Part shown: positions 54,688-62,136 of the stretch, piece after piece
How positions within the stretch are numbered: position 1 is the first letter of the stretch
How the letters are laid out: every line of letters begins with the position of its first letter
NCBI GenBank assembly: GCA_002070115.1
Contig: MWCO01000002.1
Coordinates: forward strand, 62,001 to 126,000
Direction: 5' to 3'
Length of the DNA stretch: 64,000 nucleotides
From: Deltaproteobacteria bacterium ADurb.Bin207
GTDB taxonomy: Bacteria > Myxococcota_A > Polyangia > Polyangiales > Polyangiaceae
The notes under the pieces: generated by a model
The model's database searches: none
What the model was told of the DNA's origin: nothing
What the model saw: the letters and a program-made list of their open reading frames with translations, nothing else
Translations under genes and position numbers: made by a program

Positions 54688-57600
54688 ATGACCGCTCTCG
54701 GCTTGCACGAATCGCACATCGCCCCCAAATCCAGCGCAGAACTATCCCTTCCCATCCTTCGTGTGCAGCGGTCCTGTGTTCACGACGGTCCGGGTCTTCG
54801 CACGGTCATCTTCTTTCAAGGCTGCGCCATGCGATGCCTCTGGTGTCATAACCCCGAAGCACAACCCATGCGCCCCTGCAAGGGGACCACCCCAACGGCC
54901 ATTTCCACGATCTTAGAGGAAGTATGCCGCGATAAAGCCTATTTCGATGCTACCCACGGAGGCGTCACCCTCAGCGGCGGCGAACCCATGCTCCAACCCC
55001 CCGAAAGCCTCGTCGCCCTGCTTCAAGCCCTTCACACGAAAGCCATCCACGTTACCGTGGAAACCGCCGCGGACGCCCCATGGCCTAGTTTCCAGGCTTG
55101 CTTGCCATGGGTCGACCTATTCCTCGTCGACCTGAAAACCGCCGGATCCCCCGCGTTGCATCGACGTCTCACCCACCGTCCGCCAGACCGGGTCCAAGAC
55201 AATATCCGTCGGCTCGTGGCGGCAAACGCTAACGTTCGTTTTCGAATGTGTATCGTTCCCGGCCACAACGATTCCGACGAAAGCTTGCTTGGAGTCGCTC
55301 GATGGCTCTTTGCGCTCGAACGCCCGGAAATCGAATTGCTTCGCTACCATGGCTTGCATGAGCGCAAAGCGCGACAGCTTCACCTCGCGCAACAACCCCT
55401 CGCCATCGATGACCACCAAGCCGCAAAAGCATTCGAAAACGCAAAACTTAAATTCTTACAATTCGGAATTAATATTATAAATTCATCGTCGGAGGTTGAC
55501 AGCCCCAAAACCCCCTTTTCTCCTCGAATCCGCGCTATCACCAAGGACCTTCGCGACGCCAAACACGCCGTCTGTCTCGAATCTGCGCGTCTAAAAACCG
55601 AATTTTACAAACAAAATGCCTTCCGCCCTCCCGCAATTCTTCATCGGGCCCGTGCCTTACAATACGTATTAGCCCATAAAACGATTCGTATTTATCCACA
55701 CGAATTACTCGTCGGCAATTTCACCGCAAAAAGAGTAGCCGGCAATGTCTGGACCGAATACTTCGCCACATCGATGGCGATCCATTTCTGGCAAATCGAT
55801 CGCCAAAAACCCGTCCCCTTTTCCTGCTCCACCACTGAAAAAATAGCGTTCTACAAAAACCTGTTGCCCTTTTGGGCTCGCCATAGCCTGATCGCCAAAG
55901 CCTTTCCCAAAGCCAAAGACTTCCTCCCGTTGCTTGCGCGTACCATCGAGCAGCGTGTTGGATTCAACAATAACCTCGCAGCCCTCGCTCACTTCATCGT
56001 TCCCGTCGAACGACTATTGCGCCTGGGAACGAGCGGTCTTGCCAGAGAAATCAGACAAACCCAAAAGGATGCTTCGCCCGCACCCTCCGACTTTTATGAA
56101 GCAACCCTCATCGCTTTGCAATCCGTGGAAGCATGGGCCCAGCGATATGCACAACACCTCGAGGCCTTGGCGCGCAAGGAAACAGACGCGCTCCGACGTT
56201 CCGAGTTGGAAGAAATGGCCGCCGTTTGCTCCCACGTGCCTCGCCATCCAGCGCGCACGTTCCACGAAGCCCTCCAAAGCATTCTTTTCGTTCACATCGC
56301 CTTATGTACGGAATCGTTCGAAAACGCGATTTCCCTCGGACGTCTCGATATCCTGCTCCAACCGTATTTCGAGCGCGATCGGGCGGCCGGACGTCTCGAT
56401 CGCGACAAAGCCCGTGAACTTCTCGCCTGCTTCGTTCTCAAATTCGATGAAATCGTCTTTCTCAATGATGGAGATTTTGCCTTCCAACTCGGCAAGCTTT
56501 TCGAAAGCCTGTCGCCCGTCGAAACCATCACAATGGGGGGAACCGACGAATACGGCCAGGACGTGACCCGAGACGTGACCTATTTGCTATTGGATATCTG
56601 CGAATTGCGCCCCATTGGGGTCAATATGGCGGCACGGATCCATCGAGATAGCCCCAAAGACTATCTGCACCGCATCGCCCAGGTCTATCTCGGAGGCTCT
56701 CCCATGCCCGCCCTTTTCAACGACGATGTGTATGTCCCAGCCCTTCTTCGCCAGTACCCTGTGACTCCAGCACAAGCGCGTGACTATGGCATCGTGGGTT
56801 GTGTCGAGCCGGTGGCAAACCACGATCATTTTGCCAACACGGACTGCGCCAACATCAACGTGGTCCTGCCATTTCTTCAAGCATTACGCGGGGATTCACG
56901 CCGTCTTTGGCGAAGGGGTGCCCTGGGCCGTGCCGATCAAATAGGCCTCGATTGGTTGCACCGAAACGCAAGGCATTGGCCATCGCACCGCCTCGTTTCT
57001 CCCGCCTTATATCGCCTACGCGGCATTACCCCTCCCCACGATCTCGATTCCTTACTCGAGCGCTTCCAACTGCGGCTCCATGAATTGGTCCAGGATATTC
57101 TTTCGGATCACCAACGCATCGAATCAGCCTTGGCCCGGGATTTCCAAACCCCTTTGGCTTCATCCCTCTTTGCGGGCTGTGTGCAATCCGGCAAAGACCT
57201 GTACGAAGGTGGTGCAAGCCTCAATTCCAGCGGCATCCAAGCCGTCGGTATCACCGATGTGGCCGATTCGCTCCTGGCCATCGAAAAGATCGTCGTGAAA
57301 GATAAGCTCTTTTCCCTCGATGAGATCGTCCATGCCATCGACACGGATTTCGAAACCGAACAAGGGAAAGTCATTCGAACCCACCTGCTCGCCGCCCCCA
57401 AGTTCGGAAACGATGATGCCCAGGCTCACCAATGGGTCAATCGGGTTCTGCAAATATGGGTGGATGCCCTGAAAACCGCCAAGCATACGACCCGCAACGC
57501 AACCTATGTCGCCGGTTATTACGGCTTGAACGTCAATCGTGTCTACGGCCAAAAAACACCGTCGTTGCCCTCGGGACGCTTGCGCGGTGAGCCCCTTGCC

Positions 57601-57972
57601 AACAGCCTTTGCCCCCACCACGGGATGCAACGAACCGACTTGACCTCCGCGCTCAACGCGGTCGCCAAAGTCGATTTCATCCAATATGCCCCCAATGGCA
57701 CTACCCTCACCTCGACCATCGATGCGGGCCTGTTCACCGGCACCGAAGGGATTCACAATCTCGCCGGATTGATACAAGGCTTCTTCGCCCAGGGCGGCAT
57801 GCAGTTTCAACCCAATCTGGTCAGCCGGACGCTGCTATGGAATGCCTTTCGTAACCCTGGGAAACATAAAGATTTGGTGGTTCGAATCGCTGGCTACTGT
57901 GCCTACTTCGACGATTTATCCGACGATTTAAAAAGGGAAATTCTGGAACGAAGCTATTATTCTGCAAGCTAA
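54688..57972 (+). CDS. Glycyl radical enzyme fused to its own radical SAM activating enzyme
   Basis: From the ATG at 54688 (AGGAGGAG just upstream) one frame encodes 1094 residues. Residues ~20-265 are a pyruvate-formate-lyase-activase-like radical SAM domain: Cys46, Cys50 and Cys53 in CAMRCLWC, and THGGVTLSGGEPML. The extra cysteine clusters of long activases are absent. It ends as activases do (AFENAKLKFLQFGINI). An AT-rich linker leads to a full glycyl radical enzyme (~279-1094) with thiyl residue Cys705 in GCVEP and radical Gly1069 in RIAGYCAYF. The Cys-x-Glu pair is of the lyase/dehydratase type (pyruvate formate-lyase has Cys-Cys). The usual GKTEGWHDAAFFN-like sequence after it is replaced, so the substrate is unknown. 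The neighbouring dehydrogenase fits an aldehyde product. Confidence 0.9.
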   Translation: MTALGLHESHIAPKSSAELSLPILRVQRSCVHDGPGLRTVIFFQGCAMRCLWCHNPEAQPMRPCKGTTPTAISTILEEVCRDKAYFDATHGGVTLSGGEPMLQPPESLVALLQALHTKAIHVTVETAADAPWPSFQACLPWVDLFLVDLKTAGSPALHRRLTHRPPDRVQDNIRRLVAANANVRFRMCIVPGHNDSDESLLGVARWLFALERPEIELLRYHGLHERKARQLHLAQQPLAIDDHQAAKAFENAKLKFLQFGINIINSSSEVDSPKTPFSPRIRAITKDLRDAKHAVCLESARLKTEFYKQNAFRPPAILHRARALQYVLAHKTIRIYPHELLVGNFTAKRVAGNVWTEYFATSMAIHFWQIDRQKPVPFSCSTTEKIAFYKNLLPFWARHSLIAKAFPKAKDFLPLLARTIEQRVGFNNNLAALAHFIVPVERLLRLGTSGLAREIRQTQKDASPAPSDFYEATLIALQSVEAWAQRYAQHLEALARKETDALRRSELEEMAAVCSHVPRHPARTFHEALQSILFVHIALCTESFENAISLGRLDILLQPYFERDRAAGRLDRDKARELLACFVLKFDEIVFLNDGDFAFQLGKLFESLSPVETITMGGTDEYGQDVTRDVTYLLLDICELRPIGVNMAARIHRDSPKDYLHRIAQVYLGGSPMPALFNDDVYVPALLRQYPVTPAQARDYGIVGCVEPVANHDHFANTDCANINVVLPFLQALRGDSRRLWRRGALGRADQIGLDWLHRNARHWPSHRLVSPALYRLRGITPPHDLDSLLERFQLRLHELVQDILSDHQRIESALARDFQTPLASSLFAGCVQSGKDLYEGGASLNSSGIQAVGITDVADSLLAIEKIVVKDKLFSLDEIVHAIDTDFETEQGKVIRTHLLAAPKFGNDDAQAHQWVNRVLQIWVDALKTAKHTTRNATYVAGYYGLNVNRVYGQKTPSLPSGRLRGEPLANSLCPHHGMQRTDLTSALNAVAKVDFIQYAPNGTTLTSTIDAGLFTGTEGIHNLAGLIQGFFAQGGMQFQPNLVSRTLLWNAFRNPGKHKDLVVRIAGYCAYFDDLSDDLKREILERSYYSAS

Positions 57973-58208
57973 GCCGCGCTCCCCTCGTTGTCGCCTCCAC
58001 GACGACATAAGCGTGATTTTCCCGAGCAACGTGCGTGAGCACGCGAGTGGAGTGCCCCCTTCCCGCCCCAGCTTGAATACCTTACGTTCATGCATAAGCG
58101 TGCCAGCTCGGCGAGAAAATGCCTCCTCCCTCACGCTACGATCCAACGGTTCATCGATCAGCGTTGCCCCCCGGTGCCGTTTCAGCCGTCGAGAACCACC
58201 CCACCCAT

Positions 58209-58838
58209 TCAACACTCAATCACCGAATCGTCGGCCTGAAGCGGGGCAAGAATAGCAGCCTGAACACCTACTTTCGTCATGAGACCTCGCAGCCTTGCTT
58301 CCACCTCCTGCCGCGAACCTTGCTCTCTGCCCAAATCGACCAGAGTCGTCCCTTCCACAATCAAATCGGCTCGATAGGCTTCCTCAATCACCATTCCTTG
58401 ATAAGAAGCGGCCACCGCAACGTCTTCCCACACCATCAAACCACGCCTTCTCAACTCATGGGCCAATAACGCGCGATAGGCCCCTCGCTCGACCCCAGGC
58501 CCCAAGACACTCCTCAGCCGTGCCGAAGCCTCCAGCACATCCTGCACACATTCGGTTACTCTCGCGGACTGCTCGAAAACCGGCCGCGCACAAGCGCAAC
58601 GCAAGGTGGCCAACGCAATGGGATGAGCAGGCGAAGTGTCTTGCTCGACCGAACCCGGGGCTTGCATCACCTCGGTAACCGAAGAAGGAAATACGAGTTG
58701 ATCACGGGGAATGATCCGGCTCGTTCTTTCACTTTCCTCACAAATACGCGAAACAATCTCATGCACTTCTTCCCTCCAGCCGCTCGATGCATCGTTCGCC
58801 TGACCGTGGGATACCTGTTCAACACCATGCTGCTGCAT
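58209..58838 (-). CDS. GxxExxY-family protein with a degenerate nuclease-like site
   Basis: The 209 residues carry a GxxExxY-type core in the second half: GPGVERGAYRALLAHELRRRGLMV, then YQGMVIEEAYRADLIVEGTTLVDLGRE and ARLRGLMTKVGVQAAILAPL. In the family, which shows PD-(D/E)XK nuclease folding, the acidic E-x-K motif follows the VxVEL strand. Here LVDLGRE replaces VVVELK, so hydrolysis is doubtful. The first ~85 residues are unlike the family and rather polar. AAGGAGG lies four bases before the ATG at 58838. No mobile element is nearby; role unknown. Confidence 0.6.
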   Translation of the reverse strand: MQQHGVEQVSHGQANDASSGWREEVHEIVSRICEESERTSRIIPRDQLVFPSSVTEVMQAPGSVEQDTSPAHPIALATLRCACARPVFEQSARVTECVQDVLEASARLRSVLGPGVERGAYRALLAHELRRRGLMVWEDVAVAASYQGMVIEEAYRADLIVEGTTLVDLGREQGSRQEVEARLRGLMTKVGVQAAILAPLQADDSVIEC

Positions 58839-58969
58839 CTCTCCTCCTTCGACCATCGTGATTCACACCGTTTCATCGGACAGACAAGCAAGCGGTTGCC
58901 TCAAAACAGCACTTCGTCCGTTCATCGTTGAAGAATCCGCCCCCCGTGGGGTACCAACCTACACACGCC

Positions 58970-59701
58970 ATGATCAGCCTGCTCTTGGATCCCATATTCG
59001 TTGCGCTCCTCTTGCTGCTCATCGGCTTGTTGGTGTGGACCCGCTCCCCCCCTCGACGGGCGTTGCTCAAGGGGAAAATCATCGCGTGGATGGGATTCGC
59101 CCTATTATGGATTGGGGCATCTCCTTGGTTCTCGTCGCGTCTATCCGCCAGCCTGGAGCCGCGGCCCGTCGACCTCACCGCCGCTCTTTCGGACACGGAG
59201 CCATCCCAACGCGCGTTGGTCATACTCGCTGGCGGAAAACGATACGACTATGATTTCCTTCCCTCCGCCGAACGCCTTGGCCCAACGACCCAAGCCAGAC
59301 TGCTCGGAGCCGCACGCATCATTCGAGAACATGGCCCATTTTCGCTCGTCATCGTCTCGGGCACGGGAATGCCTTTCGTCACCGCGATGGCGGACTACCT
59401 TACGCTGCACGGCGTTCCGAAAGACAGCATCGTCCTGGAGCCCAAGGCGACGGATACCACGACCAACGCGGTGTATTCCGCGGCGATCCTGCAAGAGCAT
59501 CCCAAACAACGGGTGGTTCTCGTCACCAGCGCCTTACATATTCCCCGATCGGTCGCGGAATTCCACAAGGTCGGCATCGAAGTCGTTCCTGCTCCTGTCG
59601 ATTATGTCGGAGGGCGCAGTTTTCAGGTCATACCATCCGCCAACTCCTTGTCTCGCACGGCACGTTGTACGCATGAGTTGCTCGGACACTTCGAGCCTTG
59701 A
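58970..59701 (+). CDS. YdcF/ElyC-like membrane protein (DUF218)
   Basis: The 243 residues have two N-terminal hydrophobic helices (ISLLLDPIFVALLLLLIGLLVW, IIAWMGFALLWIGAS) and then a DUF218 domain with ALVILAGGKRYDY, LVIVSGTGMPF, TTNAVYSAAIL and VLVTSALHIPRSVAEF. This matches the SanA/YdcF/ElyC group linked to envelope and peptidoglycan precursor homeostasis. The ATG at 58970 is preferred over 58928. The stop overlaps the start of the next lipoprotein gene (TTGA), so they are probably translated together. Confidence 0.85.
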   Translation: MISLLLDPIFVALLLLLIGLLVWTRSPPRRALLKGKIIAWMGFALLWIGASPWFSSRLSASLEPRPVDLTAALSDTEPSQRALVILAGGKRYDYDFLPSAERLGPTTQARLLGAARIIREHGPFSLVIVSGTGMPFVTAMADYLTLHGVPKDSIVLEPKATDTTTNAVYSAAILQEHPKQRVVLVTSALHIPRSVAEFHKVGIEVVPAPVDYVGGRSFQVIPSANSLSRTARCTHELLGHFEP

Positions 59702-60198
59702 CCTTTCGTGGGCGGCAGGGTCACACTTTTTGGGTATCCTTCGAAAGGAATCAGCATCTGTTCCTTGATCGTCTCAGCCTTCGTTTTCTCGTCCACGTAT
59801 TCTTAGCCGCGTTTGCGCTGGGAGGATGTGGGCGGAAAACTCCGCCCTCCACCGTCGGTAGCGAAGTGCAAGCGCTTCGCGCCGATGGGACGCTAGCCTC
59901 CGCGCGGATCGTGGAATTATATGGGAAACTCGCGCGCGTATCGTTCGAGGACAAGACGGAAGCCTGGCAACTCGCGGTGGAGTTGGAGCCGCCTGCCACA
60001 CCTGCCAGCACTCCCGAAGACCCATGCTCCGTGGCGCCCGATGATCGCATCCGCGCCCCATGGACACTCACCAACACCATGTACGCCGGCAGAGTGCGTG
60101 AAACCCACGGAAGAATTGCCGAAGTGCAATTCGACGATGGCGATCGAACGTGGGTGCCTTGCGATGCCATCCAGCCCATCGAAAGCCCAAGCCGCTGA
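59698..60198 (+). CDS. Lipoprotein with duplicated SH3/Tudor-like segment, TTG start
   Basis: The 166 residues contain a signal-like FLVHVFLAAFALGGC after a polar N-terminus of about 25 residues. Two tandem ~40-residue segments follow, each with strand patterns such as GTLASARIVELYGKLARVSFEDKTEAWQL and GRVRETHGRIAEVQFDDGDRTWVPCDAI. These resemble SH3- or Tudor-like small barrels. The only in-frame start upstream of the signal is the TTG at 59698, which overlaps the previous gene's stop. Its role is unknown; coupling suggests that it acts with the YdcF-like protein in the envelope. Confidence 0.65.
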   Translation: MTFRGRQGHTFWVSFERNQHLFLDRLSLRFLVHVFLAAFALGGCGRKTPPSTVGSEVQALRADGTLASARIVELYGKLARVSFEDKTEAWQLAVELEPPATPASTPEDPCSVAPDDRIRAPWTLTNTMYAGRVRETHGRIAEVQFDDGDRTWVPCDAIQPIESPSR

Positions 60199-60321
60199 TA
60201 TTGAGCCTTGCTCATCGAACGTCAATGCAAGGGGTAGTAAAACCACGAATCAGCCCATCAAAGCCCAGATTTCGCTTCAATCCCATCGCATCATCACGGA
60301 TTCCGCGTTACGCTTCCGCAC

Positions 60322-61887
60322 ATGACACAATCCGTTTTCCTCGATCGCAGAGGATTCATCACCTATCTTGTGGGTACGAGCGGCCTGGCTTTCGTCGGAT
60401 GTTCTTCGGAGTCAGAGGAGGAGCAGACCATCCCGCGAACACCTGTAACTCTCGAGCCTCTCGACACCGTCATCCTCACCACCGAGCGCACCATCGTACC
60501 TACGAAACCTCATCAAACGACGCTCGATCCTCGCAGTCCCATCGATCCCGAAGGGCGAGCTTTGTTGATCGAGGATGGCTACGACGAGTACGAATACGGA
60601 CCAGGGGAACCCATCATCGAACGTATGCCCGAAGGCCATACCGTGGGTAATCCCGGCGCGGGACGTAAGGTGCTGACCCGATTTGTCCATGTCACGGATA
60701 TCCACGTCACCGATGATGAATCACCCATTCGGCTGGCGCGATTCGATGGTGGGCATCCACTTGGCGGCGCTGCCCGGCCTCATTCTTCGCATATGGGTCG
60801 AATCCTGAATGCGGCGGTGCGTACGGTCAATGCGTTGAACCGCGCCCAACCCATCGATTTTGTCTTGCTGGGAGGGGACTCGAGTGATTCCGCCCAGCTC
60901 AACGAGATGAGTTGGGTCATCGGCGTCTTATCAGCAACGGGCGTGATTGCCTGTGACTCTGGCAAAACCAACGACCCGGTGCCCGGCCCAGACAATGATC
61001 CCAAAGACCCCTTTGTTCCGGAAGGGCTCGATATTCCATGGAAATTTTGCCTCGGGAACCACGACACCGAAATCATGGGCATCAGCGTCATCACACCCCT
61101 AGGCGTCGAAAACTCCATGGGCAATAACGCCGTCGCCGGCACACAAGATTGGTCGAAACCAGGAGGACCCGTCGTCGTAGGAGAAGTACCCGCCGACGAA
61201 AACCGTCGCCTTTTGTATCGACACGAGATGCTCGAGCTGGTCGCCGCCGATGGGGACGGCCATGGTTTGAAAAACCGTCCAACGAGCAAGGCGAGTTACA
61301 CGTTCGACGTGGGAGAGAACCTTCGGTTCATTGTCTATGATACGGCTTTGGAGGAAGGCGGCGCCGACGGCATCGTTCGACGCGAGGACTTGGAAGCATT
61401 TTTGAAGCCCGCGTTGAACAAGGCGAAGTCCGAGGGGAAGCTTGTCGTTCTTGCCTCCCATCACGGGCTTGGTTCGCTCAGCGACGGCGGTTTTGGCAAC
61501 CAAAGCTCGAAAGAAAGCGCGGTATTGCCCGATGAAGTCAAAGAGTTTTTCCTGTCTTATGGCAACATCGTCATGAGCATTACCGGTCATACCCACGACC
61601 ATGTGGTCAAGTGGGTGGGAAATAACGATGACGGATTCTGGGAAGTACAAACCTGCGCACTCGTCGCCTTCCCAAGTCAGATGCGCTTGGTGGAAATCGC
61701 AAACGAGGACAATGGTTACCTGTCGATTCAGCTCATCTGTGTCGACTTCGCCACCGACAATGACGTGGTAGCGGAACAAGGACGCCGGCTGTCCATCCTC
61801 GATTATACGTCGGGTTGGGGCGGCGGAGATGCGGGTACCCCCACCGACCGAAACGTCAAACTATACGTTCCGCTTCCCTCCCCCTGA
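60322..61887 (+). CDS. Tat-exported calcineurin-like metallophosphoesterase
   Basis: The 521 residues begin with a twin-arginine signal (DRRGFITYLVGTSG) ending in AFVGC, so it is probably a Tat lipoprotein. The metallophosphoesterase motifs are complete: HVTDIHVTD, LLGGDSSDS, CLGNHDTE, ASHHGLG and SITGHTHDH, with acidic residues and histidines for a two-metal centre. Likely activity is hydrolysis of phosphomonoesters or phosphodiesters in the periplasm or at the surface. A long inserted segment lies between the third and fourth motifs. Substrate unknown. Confidence 0.87.
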   Translation: MTQSVFLDRRGFITYLVGTSGLAFVGCSSESEEEQTIPRTPVTLEPLDTVILTTERTIVPTKPHQTTLDPRSPIDPEGRALLIEDGYDEYEYGPGEPIIERMPEGHTVGNPGAGRKVLTRFVHVTDIHVTDDESPIRLARFDGGHPLGGAARPHSSHMGRILNAAVRTVNALNRAQPIDFVLLGGDSSDSAQLNEMSWVIGVLSATGVIACDSGKTNDPVPGPDNDPKDPFVPEGLDIPWKFCLGNHDTEIMGISVITPLGVENSMGNNAVAGTQDWSKPGGPVVVGEVPADENRRLLYRHEMLELVAADGDGHGLKNRPTSKASYTFDVGENLRFIVYDTALEEGGADGIVRREDLEAFLKPALNKAKSEGKLVVLASHHGLGSLSDGGFGNQSSKESAVLPDEVKEFFLSYGNIVMSITGHTHDHVVKWVGNNDDGFWEVQTCALVAFPSQMRLVEIANEDNGYLSIQLICVDFATDNDVVAEQGRRLSILDYTSGWGGGDAGTPTDRNVKLYVPLPSP

Positions 61888-62136
61888 TACGCCCAATCCG
61901 AATGGTTCGTATCCATCGCCCGAGGCTGCGCCGGCGATCCAAATTTAACAGTTATTTCAATTAGTTACAATTATCATGCCCATCGCTTTCCTACCGTGGT
62001 GGTGCCGAACGGTATGGGCTGGTGGGGGGACCTTGGCAAGGGAAGCGAGGTTCGACCAAGCTACGACAGCGCTCAGGGCGTCATCGACCGTGGTGAATGA
62101 GGTCAGCGTCGAGTGTTTGGAAGGCGGGATGGGGGA

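Noticed and set aside
55440-55500. Internal translation start in the linker of the glycyl radical fusion
   Set aside because: GGAGG at 55491 precedes no in-frame ATG, GTG or TTG at a suitable distance.
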